Source: Ridgeia piscesae (Eukaryota > Annelida > Polychaeta > Sabellida > Siboglinidae). Taken from it: a stretch of 64,000 bases of DNA. The stretch lies in assembly GCA_025642075.2 (NCBI GenBank), contig JAODUO010000140.1, forward strand, positions 255,001-319,000, in the 5' to 3' direction. The first letter of the stretch is position 1; each line of letters begins with the position of its first letter. The notes beneath the pieces are model-generated. The model worked only from the letters and a program-made list of their open reading frames with translations. It ran no database searches and was not told the DNA's origin. A program made the translations under genes and the position numbers. This document shows positions 11,000 through 23,600 of this stretch, piece after piece.

Positions 11000-12990
11000 T
11001 AAGAAGACGATGAAGCAGCATGTGCATCCAAATAGTATGGTTTTTTTTACCTAGCACGGTCGACACCATAATGTGTGAGATCTCAACGTATAATGTGCCT
11101 AGTGGTGCGCGTGTGTGGATCCTCCTAGACCATCGCCTGAAGATTCGTCATTCCTTGTGCCGGCGTACGTCACTCTAATGTCGAATTACACTGAAATAAA
11201 GAATTCACTACTAGTCCCGGATCGAGCGACGCTTATTTAACAATTAACAATGCATGTGCACATAATACAGTATCTTTATACAATGGGGAACCTACATAAC
11301 TAATCTTGTAACCGGCGCCGTTACACAACTCGGGCCGCGTGCGGTTAGCCGCCAGCGTCCTGTTACCTGGTTACGTCACATTCATTCAGTATATCCAACT
11401 GTTGTTTGCACACCTTGTAGGTATGCCTTACAGTTATAACAGTTGTAGTCTAAAAGAACCCAAAGCTGAACTAAAAAATAAAAACAAACAACGCGCGCGA
11501 ATACGTCACAGGCTTGAGTTGCGTATCAGCGCCGCCTAGCGATCCTGTAGGTTCACCATTTCGATGTGACGGAGAAGCACTGATCAGGGCAACTGCAAGA
11601 GCACCTTCCGCAAGTTGTGTAGCAAGACAGCTGTCCATGCATTGACATATTGTCGAAGCGAGTAAAAAACGAATTCGAGGCCAAGGGAATAATCCGGTTC
11701 CAAGCAATAGGTGGAAATATGTTTTGTTTTTTATAGGATCTATGATATACCACCAACAGGTATATTTACATCCTTCACATAAATCATAACTATACAACTT
11801 ACACCTATCATATATTCGGTGTTTATACCATAACTAACAATTGCTTACATAAAGAGTACGTAATTTATAACTATACATGTACCATTGAATTATTAATGAA
11901 TATGAAATATCGAAGTTTGCCGCCAGTGAATAATTTTAAGATATGTGAGGAGTAGTTTGGCGGCTGTTGGTGGTCGTTTTCATAGTTAGGTCAATCCAAC
12001 CCGGTCGTCTGGCACCCGCACTGTGTCTGTGACTGTCCCAACGAATCCACTGAACCACTATTTCAGTTCTGGTCGATTCAAAGGTTAACAAAAGACATCT
12101 TACTGGTACTGTCTTTCACTGAACTGTTACTATAAGCGTATGAGGAACAGTTTGACATACTGCTGTCGAGATTTCGTTGTAAACCGATGTAAGGCACTTT
12201 TAGCGAACCGCTTGGCTCTCTGTTATGACAACTGAACCAGTAGACGACTTTATAACGTATGGCTTTTCCAAAATGCAGATAGACCCTGTTTTTTGTTGGT
12301 TGTATGGACCAAGATGGGCCCGTTCATGGTGTCAGTGATTTAGAAAAATTGATTGTAGATGCAAATGGTTAGTTCGTGTAAAGTGTTACCTTGTTTGCCC
12401 TTTAAAAAAATTTAACGAGATTGCCATCCGAGAGTGAACGCCAGATGGCAAGTTGGATTCGCAATTCGGCATACTAAAAATCAAACCCATATTATCTATG
12501 TATTTTCCGCCCTGTTGTATTATCTGTAGATGTTGTTTTTAAACACACCACACTCCCCACAGGGACCGGGCATTACGCAACGGGAGCTAATGTCATGAGT
12601 ATTTCGTGTAATATATAAGTTGTTTATTTTGAAAATGTATGTTCACAAACCTAATACAGTGACAGCACAGAATGACAGATCGGCTATTTCGGCATTTGTT
12701 AAGATTTTTGAATGGCGCAAAAGCATATTTCGCATCGAAGCACGCCACAAATGTCTTCACCACTGACTAACATGAATCCCACAGATTAGGTTAATTAGAA
12801 AATATGTTTCATTAAACATATATGTATATAGCTTAAACTAATAATTTGGTAACACGCACACGATTTCATCGATACACACGTGATACAACGCCTACGTTAA
12901 CCGGTTTAACAATGGTGAAACTTCAAGACATCTGAATGGCTCAAAACCATATTTCGCGCCCGCGCACGTCAAAGATTTCTTCACAACAAT
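11000..12990. other. intergenic, no gene recognised
   Basis: Contains open frames near 11471-11797 on the minus strand, in two overlapping frames, but I recognise no domain. The rest is AT-rich without clear repeats. Upstream exons of the methyltransferase may lie here. Confidence 0.4.
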
Positions 12991-12995
12991 TAAAA

Positions 12996-13161
12996 TAAAC
13001 AACAACTACTACTACTACTACTAATACTACTACTACTACTACTACAACAACTACTACTACTACTACTACTACTAGCTGTACTACTCTACTACGCTCACTC
13101 TACTACTGCTACTATACTGCTACTCTCTTACTACTACTAGCTACTACCAACTACTGCTACT

Positions 13162-13209
<48 letters not shown>

Positions 13210-13211
13210 TC

Positions 13212-13286
<75 letters not shown>

Positions 13287-13649
13287 GCTACTACTCTACT
13301 ACTACTCTACTGCTACTCTAGCTGCTACTACTACTACTCTGCTACTAGCTCTGCTGCTGCTAGCTGCTACTAGCTAGCAGACAATCTGACTACATCATGC
13401 TAACTCTGCTACTGCAAACTGCTGACATCTACTAACTAGCTGACTACTAACTAGCTAGCTGACTACTCTCTGCTACTCTGCATGCTCTAGCTGCTAGCTA
13501 CTAGCTGCTAGCTAACAACTACTCTCTGCTAGCTGCTAGCTACTAGCCAACTGCTACTCTAGCTCTAGCTACTAGCTACTACTGCTACATGCTGCTCTCT
13601 AGCTCTAGCTACTCTAGCTCTAGCTCTAGCTGCTAGCTGCTAGCTCTAG

Positions 13650-13701
<52 letters not shown>

Positions 13702-13702
13702 A
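12996..13702. repeat. CTA trinucleotide and AGCT-rich low-complexity tract
   Basis: Runs of (CTA)n alternate with irregular CTAGCTGCTAG-type sequence over about 700 bp, ending in a pure CTA run at 13655-13700. The irregular middle could be an ageing satellite or poorly resolved sequence. Confidence 0.9.
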
Positions 13703-13959
13703 TTATAAATACAGTACATACCATACAAATTGTTGAAAAAAGTGTAAAAGAAGTACAATACTTATCATCTTTAACATTATAATTTCTTAATTTCATACAT
13801 AAAGTATCTGAACAGTGCAATAGAAGGTGCGACAACACTATTTATGTGTGTATCCATGCAACATTTAATAAAAAAAGACATTGACATTTATTGAAGAAAA
13901 CATAACTTTTATAACAATAAACAAACTGAATGTTTAATTTTGTTTATCTAATTTATGTT

Positions 13960-16720
13960 GGCAAAAAGGGTCTAGGACTCTAACACATAACTATTCAACA
14001 GTTTATCTGTATAACACTTTTTTAAATGATGAACATTTTTACAACTAATCAGTGAATTATCGAGGGAGTTCCAATGTTTAACTCCCGTAACAGAAATTCA
14101 CATACTTTTTAAGTTAGTACGTACATGGATTTGCTTGAACTTACATTTATGCCTGGATGAATATCGTGATTCATGTATTTTGAACAATTTTGTTTACATT
14201 AATTGGTAATATATAACAATATGCCTTAAACATAATTATAGCAGTTTTTAGCTTTACAAGATCTGGTAATTTAAGAATATGTACATTGTGAAAGATTAAA
14301 TTGTGTGATCAAGTCTTTGGCACCACAAATTAATCTTATAACAAAATATGCATACCATGATTGTTAATCAAGGAACTGGCTCTACACATAATAGTACAGC
14401 ATTTTGACAGTTTAGATCTTACTGATAAAATGTGACTTTTCCAATTTGCAATCAATTACTACACCTAAAAATGTTGTGGAATTTACTCTATTGATTTTCT
14501 CCTTATTTATTCTAACACAAATATCTGCAGTTATTCTGCGATTACCAAAAATCATGTAATTTGTTTTTGATATATTTAGAGGCAATCTATTAACAGAAAA
14601 CCACGTCTGCATTTGTTCTAATCCACCATTTATCATCCGAACAAGTTCATTTAAGTCTCTATCACAACATAATAGATTTGTATCATCAGCAAATAAAATA
14701 TACTTGAACACTTGTGAGAGTTTACAGATGTCATTAATATACATAATAAATAGTTTTGGTCCAAAAATGGAACCCTGGGGGACACCACACGACACATTTA
14801 GTATTTCTGAATGACAGTTATTAAAACTGACAAACTGTTTTCTATTTTCTAAATAACTCTGAATCCATTCCTGTGCGACACCACACAAACCATAGACATG
14901 CAGTTTTTTACACAGTATATCATGATAAACATTTTCAAAGCCCTTTTCAGGTCAATAAATACTCCAACAGTGTACTTATTTTTTTCGAATGAAGTTGTAA
15001 TTTCTTCTACCAAATCTAAAAGAGCATCAGTTGTTGACATGCTAGATATAAACCCATACTGACTTGGACTGAGTATGTTACATTTATTAAGGAACATGTC
15101 CAATCTGTTGTTATATAGTTTCTCCAGAATATTTTAGAATTGTGGTAATAAAGATATTGACCTGTAATTTGTAAAAACATTTTTTTCCAGACTTATATAG
15201 TGGAATAACTTTAGCTATTTTCATTTTGTTTGGAAAAACACCTGTTTGAAAATAAACATTGCATATATGAGCAAATGGCTTAACTATTTTGGAAATTACT
15301 TTCTTAAGCAGGCACATGCTAATGTCGCTGAAATCAGTTGATCTTTTATTTTTACAATTTTGAACAGTTCTAATAATTTCTAAGTCATCAACAGGATGTA
15401 GAAACATAGTATGTTCAATGTTTTCTTCTAAGTAATCATAAATAGTTGTATCATTTTTAGGTAAGGGGATATTTTTTGGCTAAGTTGGGGCCAACATTTG
15501 TAAAGAAGTTATTAAATCCATTAGCAATATAATCTTTATTTGTAATTCTCTTGGGTTTTTTCTTCAAGTATTCTGGATATGTTGGCTTATTTTTGCGTTT
15601 ATTAATTACTTCATTTACTATTTTCCAGGTCTCTTTAACATTTGCTTTTTGTTTTTCTAACAACGAGCTATAATAGTTTTTCTTTAATTCTTAATATAAC
15701 TGTTAATTTATTTTTGTACGTTTTGTATTTTTGTTCTGCTTCTGCAGATCTCAGTACAATGAATGCTTTATATAACCTATTTTTCTTTGTACAAGCACGT
15801 TTTAAACCGTTGGGGAACCAGGGTTTGTTTTCTCAAAGCTTTTTGGGGGAACTTTTTCCACTGGACAGTGTTTATTTGTTAAATATATTCATAAATATGT
15901 ATAGAAAAAGAGTCATATGCTTGATTAACATCATCAGTTTTTAGGATATTTTCCCAGTTTTGTTGACTCAGTTCATTTGAAAATGATGCCATTGTATCCT
16001 CATTCATCTTTCTGATAAATTGAAATTCTTTTACATTATACCTGTTTATGTTATACTCACAGAGTGCAAAAATTGGTAAATGATCACTAATGTTATTGAA
16101 CATGATACCACTAGTTAGGTGGAAGCGTAATTCATTTGTGAATTATGTTATCTATTAATGTAGTTGAGTTATCTGTGATCCTGGTAGGCCTATCAATTAG
16201 CGGATAAAGACCTAAACTATATATTGTTTCTAGATACTGTTAATATTATTATGGGTCTCATGTTTTAATAAATCTATGTTAAAGTCACCACACACAAATA
16301 TTGTTTTAATAGATTTAACATCACTTAAGTTAAGTTCTAAGTTTTCACAAAATGTATCTATCGGTGATCCTGGTGTTCTGTAAATACAGTTAACTACAAT
16401 ACATGTGTGGTTCTTTATGGTTAATTCTATAGTAACACATCCAAGAATATGTTCTACTACAAACGATTTACTTTCTGCTATGCACCTGATAATGTCTTGT
16501 TTGTGTATATAGCAACACCACCCCCTCTTCGCCGCCTTCGGGTACCCCTTGACCTTGTGATATGAAATAATTGTTTATACTAAAGTCACTAATTAAGTTT
16601 GGTTTTATCCATGTTTCAGTTATAGCAATCATATCAAAGTTTACGTTTAGTTCTAAAATACAGTCTTTACTTTAATCTTGTGAACATTTGTTTTTAGACT
16701 TCTGGCATTAAAATAAAATG
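13960..16720 (-). mobile_element. degenerate non-LTR retrotransposon (LINE), endonuclease plus RT
   Basis: Minus-strand fragments follow LINE ORF2 order. An endonuclease region near 16560-16240 includes NCIYRTPGSP and CGDFNID, and SDHLPIF lies near 16085. A linker with FNNFFTNVGPNLAKKYP is at about 15500. RT fingers with QTGVFPNKMKIAKVIPLYKSG lie near 15250, and SPSQYGF near 15060. The RT palm has CGVPQGSIFGPKLF and the catalytic FADD at 14790-14670. A C-terminal GVKHWNSLDNSLI segment lies near 14060. Domains are spread over several frames with stops, so it is dead. The clade (CR1/L2/jockey-like) is not settled. Confidence 0.85.
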
Positions 16721-16990
16721 TATAAACATTAAAATAAACGACATAGTCATAGATTAACCTAAATACAAAATATTTCCTGTTCCCCACACCTAAACTAACT
16801 GCTTAATTAAACTTGTTTTCGGTGACACACACGCAATTTCATCGAGACACACAACCCATGACAACGGTAACACTTCATGCTGTTTGAATGGCTCAAAACC
16901 ACATTTCGCGCCAGAGCGCATCAAAAATATTTCAGGATGAACTAATAAAAAGTAAGAAACCTCATAGATTACATAAAACACAAAATATTT

Positions 16991-17565
16991 CATATTCTTA
17001 TAATCTACATTTGGTAAATTAATAATGAAACACAGTTACATCATCACATCGATGAAATTTAGCTTAATTGTGGTCAAAATGTTAAAATAAAACGACGTAA
17101 TAAAGTCCAAAAAATAAATATTCATTCATTCCAACTTACCGCCAACTTGGAGTAGCCAGCCGATGACGTAAATCATAAAAAATGCGCGCGAATCAGATAG
17201 TTAAAAGAAAACGCTACCCAGATTCAAGTAATTGAAACGACGCTGCCGCTACGCGGCTTTGCTCGCGCGCAAAATCACATATTCTTATAATCTACATTTG
17301 GTAAATTAATAATGAAACACAGTTACATCATCACATCGATGAAATTTAGCTTAATTGTGGTCAAAATGTTAAAATAAAACGACGTAATAAAGTCCAAAAA
17401 ATAAATATTCATTCATTCCAACTTACCGCCAACTTGGAGTAGCCAGCCGATGACGTAAATCATAAAAAATGCGCGCGAATCAGATAGTTAAAAGAAAACG
17501 CTACCCAGATTCAAGTAATTGAAACGACGCTGCCGCTACGCGGCTTTGCTCGCGCGCAAAATCAC
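16991..17565. repeat. tandem duplication, 287-bp unit, two copies
   Basis: 16991-17277 is repeated as 17278 to about 17565 and the copies look identical by eye. Both contain ACTTACCGCCAACTTGGAG and the CG-rich GCGGCTTTGCTCGCGCGC. A very recent duplication and an assembly artefact both fit. Confidence 0.9.
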
Positions 17566-18885
17566 TGCCGCAGCAGAGTTTGTAGAAGTGCCTACCTCAT
17601 TTTAAATCGTTGTCAATCAGATTGTTTGTGTAGATGCCAAATGAACCTTTTTTGCGCATTTTTGTTACAGCTGGCGGTAATTACAAGCGATATCGGTTAA
17701 AGCTGCTACCTCCACTCGCTTGCTAATCGCCAAACCGGTTCTTTTATGACCAGATGTGTAATGTGTTAATAGTACGCAGTCAGTTAATTTGTAGAAACAA
17801 TCAGCAGCTGCCGACATGTGCTTTTTGGCTCACGTGCTTTATGCGAGATCGACCTACTATGGCACAATAAACAAATCGCAAGTGCTTTTGCGTGTCATGA
17901 CTAAGTCTAAGATTCCAAAGGCAAAGTGATTCTTCTATGAAGGTACGCATTAAGTGCATTAACGCAGTTAGCAACAAGAGCGAGTAGTCGGGAGCTAACT
18001 TGCGAACGTCTACTCGACGCGGATTCTTTAACTTGTAAGATTATAATAATTATAAGTCTGACAGTGTCACTGACAAGCGGGGTCACAAGGGCAAGGCAAG
18101 CCAGTTTGACAGTCACCGTCGACATCGCTAGGCATCACTCAGCCAGACAAACCCCGTGTTGATATGAACCGGTATTGTATTTGATTACGCAGGATCTTGC
18201 TAATAAACTTAGTAATTGCGAAAGAACTATCCAGAGAGAATAGATCATGACGCGAGGGACGAAATTATAAATAAAATTGACATGGGGACTTTGGTAGTAG
18301 GCTCTTGTTGGTCGGGCAAGAAGCTTTGTATTTTTATATGTGTACACCATGTAGTAGTTATTACATGGCATCATTATTTACTCCCAACCTCACTACTATG
18401 ATGAATGTTTTTTGTTTACTGAAATTGAAGACATACTTTTCTTTACAGGTCAACAAGAAACTGAAAATTTTACTGAACAATGCTTACTACAACTAGCTCA
18501 ACAAGTTAATATGCTATACAGGACAGTTGTATTTGTGGACAAGACTACACAGCCATGAGCCGTGCATGATCTATATATATATATCATATATATATATATA
18601 CATATATATATATTTATATATTTAATACAATTATATTATAATTCATGGTAAGTATACTATAATAATACCATTAAAATCATTTGCAAATAGGCATACTTGG
18701 TAATCTGACAGTAACAGTTACATTTTTATACATACTGATATCAAGACAATGATGTGATTCACCTAAATATATAAGTGTAAAAAAATATTATATAAATAAA
18801 AATACAAATACAATACAAATGTCATGTGATATAATAGCGACTCCAGTATGTGTACATACAGCTCTTATAATGAATATCAGTATGT
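17566..18885. other. intergenic, AT-rich, TA repeats near 18570-18630
   Basis: No gene recognised. An imperfect TA microsatellite lies at about 18573-18630, close to the 3' end of the next LINE. Confidence 0.5.
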
Positions 18886-18889
18886 AGGT

Positions 18890-20390
18890 AATTAATAAAA
18901 AAGAAGATTATCCGACTGATGAATACGACATAAAAGACTAAATATGGATGAACGAATGCGTTCATTAAAAGATTTAATGTAGTTGGTGGCAAACATAAAG
19001 CTTGCGCTGCATCTTGGGGGTAAGTTGATTAAAATTCTCAGGCTATTATTGTATGCGACGGTAATGCTTTTGAGGCTATATTTGTTTGAATTTGCCACAA
19101 AGACTAGAAGTGTACATAGGAGCACAGTCAGGAGCACTTTAAATAAAGTAATTTTGGTGGAAATATTACAAAGACAAAAATTTCGAGCTAATACGTACAT
19201 TAGATTGTGCATAAAGACATCTTTTTTGTCTAGCAATGTCGTCACTATCAGTTAGGTTATTGTTGATTATGTGACCAAGATAAACTATTTACATTTCGTA
19301 GTATAAGGTAATGGATCCATTGAGGTGGATACAATGAGCATTTTTCATGTCCTGGGGTTTGTTGTCAATAACCATACAAAAGGACTTCTTGGCATTATAC
19401 GTAATATTAAACAATTCGCCATATTTGGCACAACAATCTGTAAGTTTTCTCAAACCAGCAACACTGGGAGAAAAAATACAGAGGTCATCAGCATACATCA
19501 AGTGGTTGATTAAGGGGCCAGCATAAAGACAACCAATTTGTAATTTGTTTAGATTAACACTTAAGTCATCCATGTACACATTGAAAAGATGGGGGAAAGG
19601 ATTCCCCCCTGTTTAACACAATTTGAAACAGTAAAAAGCTAAAAAAATCCCTGACACCATCTGATGATAAATTGTTGGGTACCATACCAGTGGTATAAAA
19701 TGCGCACAATAAAAGCTGGACAGCCACGATCAATTAATTTACCAAATAGCTTGCTGTGGTTTACTTTGTCGAAGGCTTTGGAGGCATCCAACATAGCAAC
19801 ATACATAGAAGACTCATTAGAAATATACTTTCGAAAAGTTCTTTTTACAGAAATATAAGCATCTCAGTAGAGTGATGCTTTTTAAATCCAATTTGATTGT
19901 CACATGTAATGAGAAATTGGGTAGCCCTGGATAATAATATTAATGATCAAATAGTTTGCTAGCAACTGTGGCAAGGGCAATGGGTCTATAGTTATTATCT
20001 GACAAATCACCAGATTTATTTTTAATGATGGGAGCTATGATTGTTGTCATCATAGTATCAGGTAAAACGTCATGTATTAACATACTACTATAAAACAGAG
20101 ACATAAGAATATGTCGTTTTTCGCTAGCATACTTAAAATGTTCATTGCTGATATGGTCGTAGCGACGTAGGCGGAGGCTTTACCAACAGGCATAGCAATT
20201 ATTAATTCTTGCAGTTCTTTAACTTTAACAACCATATAATTTTCGGGATGTGTTATGCATTTTAGTAGGGATGACATCGGGATGAAGAGAATTTATGATA
20301 TCATTATAAAATTTGCACAAGAGCAGCTGATGGGCTTCATCAATCATGGCAGTTAGGATTGGTACAACTTAGAGCAGCATATGGTACATC
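18890..20390 (-). mobile_element. second degenerate LINE, RT domain
   Basis: Minus-strand pieces in several frames. PVGKASA is at about 20180. Near 19790 lies YVAMLDASKAFDKVNHSKLF, the RT palm aspartate region. HLMYADDLCIFSPS, the catalytic YADD box, is near 19490, followed by YNAKKS. A C-terminal AYNNSLRILINLPPRCSAS is near 19060. Stops and frameshifts separate them. It ends about 300 bp upstream of the ADA2-like start codon. It is distinct from the 14-16.7 kb element, which has FADD. Confidence 0.85.
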
Positions 20391-20695
20391 AATGCCGGAT
20401 ATAAATATATATATGGACAACGTCTTGTGTGAAATAAAACTTTATTATAGAGCAGCTCTGGCAATAATCAGGACAAAAGCTAAAAGACCGAGCGCTCGTG
20501 ACCAATGAGTCATACCTGCGTTTATCTCGCTCGCTGTGTAATTTTGCCGAGAAGTTATGTAAGGGGCTAGAACGTGCTGCCACCTCACGGAGTCTGATGA
20601 ATCCAAGCTAGTTTTTGTACGGCTGGTCAAGTGCAGCCTTCGTACGTCATCACGTGACTCAACTCAAATCACATGACAGCATCCAGTCAACAAAA

Positions 20696-23600
20696 ATGTA
20701 CGGTAGTCCATCAGCGACGTTCGCATTTTTTGCTTGTAGTTTTCTGTTGTTCTTTAATGACTATATTTCGATAGCCAAAGCAGAAGACAAAAACACATAT
20801 TTATCGAAGAGAAGAAGTTTGCTACAAGAAGAATGGAAAATAACTACAGGTGGAGGCGTTGTTTTGAACGCAGACGAGCTCAAAGTGAACAGTATTCTGA
20901 TGAAGTGGAAAGCAGCCGAAATGAGCGAAGCTGCAAAACCAAAAGGTTTCTTCCCCCCGGCTTACAACTTCATGACAGTCAAGGCCAAAATTGAAGAGAG
21001 CGATGTATTCCGCTTCATTAAGAAAATGCCAAAAGGTAAGATTTCCGCATTGTACAAGTTTTGTTTCAATTTTACTTTCAACTTTAATTTATCTCTTCGA
21101 AATTAAACGCACCCTTGGCTTTGTCGCTTTGTTTGCCCAGAAGGAGTGTTGAGTATAGGAACTTAAGTCACTGAATAAATAATGTTTACTATATTTCAGA
21201 ATTTGTGTCCTAGAACAGTGACGAGGCGAGTGGTACAGATAATGTCGTAAGCGTTGAGGGTAGTCTAGTGGTTGGCGTCACATCGACGGCTCGTGCGTGT
21301 TCAATTCCCAGTGACGGCAGTTAAAAAAAAAAATTGCAATTGCTATACTTGTATTTTTTTAATTCTATTTCTTTACTATATTGATAAATAATATAAATTA
21401 CAACACTGCCACCTTTGTTGAACGGAACGGAACTACAGGAGAAAAAACTAAATCAATGATTTAGCTATTCATATGTTTTACTTGTATTTTATTATGCCAC
21501 TGCTCTGCGAATACTGGCACTGGTTCCCTAATCCACAGAGCAGTGACATCACTGCTCTGTGAATAGTGGCGAATGTGACCTTAGTCGCAGAGCTGCTCTG
21601 CAAATAGTCTCGTCCAATACATAGTTCTAAAATATAGAAGTTCTGATATCTTAGTTTATATTATTATCATACATAATTAACTGTGTTGGTGTGTGGGCTA
21701 GATTTTTTATTTAAATCGGATTGTTTTTATTAAAATCAGATTCTTCAAATATTTTTTATTTTTAAATTAACTTGGAGCTTCTGAATTGAAAGCTTGCTTC
21801 CTATTAAACACAAGATTTAGAAGCTTCACTGCATTCTGAAATGAAATACCTCAAACATACATTTGGCTTTACACCTGGTCTTTCCTGGCACCACCGTCTT
21901 CTCAGAATAAAACCACAGTCTTTTCCTTCCAGACATTGTGAATAAACACAAAGAAGTGGTAGAACTCTACAATACAGCAGTGATCCAACATACAGTTAAT
22001 GTGACCTGTAGCTTTGATTACGCTCTAAATGCAATTCCTGATGATCTCAGCTTGAGACCTAGGTTGCCTTATCTGCTTATTTTGCATAATCCATGGCACT
22101 GTTGTGGGCTACAATTGCCTACTGACCCTGGTAGCCTTTGTTCATCAATACCCCCTCCCATACCCTCCAGCTGGGGAGATGTTTCAATTAGGGAGCACTC
22201 CTACTCCCCAAAGTCCCCATCAGCTTAAATCTACTTATATTGCATGATAGTTGCCCATAGAGCCATTTTTATGATGCCATATGCAGTGTAACTGATACAT
22301 TTGTGACACAATCCCATTTTTGCTGACAGGTGCTGCTCTCCATATACATGACACATCTATGGCGAGTCCCCACTGGTTGATTCGGAATGTCACCTACAGG
22401 CCTGACTGCTACATGTGTATTGATAAAACTGGACAGCTGTTATTTAGATTAACCAAGTCTCAACCAGTTAGCTCACGTAAGTAATACATTTATGAATTTG
22501 TATTTGAGGACAAATGTTAAATCTACTGGACACTATGATATTCAACAACACAACTGATAAACACTGTACAGCTGTATTACACTTTATCAGGAGGTTGTTT
22601 AGTTGTCAGGATATTTTGCACACCAAAATTGCACAAGTGGCAGTATCTAACAGATAAAACTGGTATTAATGAATATTGATGCAATTGAGGATAAATCAGA
22701 AAGTTTCAGGAAGCACAGCTCGTAATGTATTGGCAATCATATCAGTTAAATCATATTAGGCTGGTTATGTTATTGTTTTTTATTATGAAACATGCATTAA
22801 AAGTTGTAAAGTTGCATTATACAAAGATTTCAAACATTCATATCTTTTCATATTCTCTTTTTAAATACATATTTTTGTTTTAAAACCAATTTCCGCAGAC
22901 TGTAATTTCTGCTATTGCCAGTGGCAACATGATAAGCTGATTTTCTAGTCAAGTGAACGTCACACCACAGTGTCTCCCTCTGTCGAGTGGCACACCACAC
23001 AGTTCATTCACTATTTCTGTTTTCTTGGACATGCTAGGTCTATGGATTCAAATGGACACAGAAATATTCGGGTGGACGTCGAGGGGAGATGGTGGCTGAT
23101 TGTCCCCAAAGTTAGCATATTAATAGACCCTAACGGATCCATGACATTTTGGTAAAGGACACTTTGGTAATGGACATTTCGGTAACAGGACATTTCGGTA
23201 ACTAGACATTTCGGTAACTAGACATTTCGGTAACAAGACATTTCGGTAAAACTACTGAAAATAATCAGAGTCCAGTCTGCCATATTAGGAGGTAACATGT
23301 TGAGATGTCAGTCAGTTAAACCATTTGTAAATTAGGATGGTCCAGACATGGAACTTAGCTTTCTACCAGTAGTCAGGCAAGGTGTAAAGTAGTGCTTGCC
23401 TCTGAAGGGAACATGGCTTCCAAATAGCAGTGGTGGTGGCTAAAGTGTTCAACCACTACAGCAAATCACTGGCTAGCAGGACACATTTAAATCCAGACAC
23501 ACATAAGGTGAAGCTATACATGTGAACATGGAGCTATCAACAACAACCAGGGGAAAAGCAAAGCTATTGTGGAATGGCTATACCAAGCATACAGAGAAAA

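Noticed and set aside
11471..11797. Two overlapping minus-strand ORFs
   Set aside because: No recognised motif; two frames of the same stretch, possibly a decayed element.
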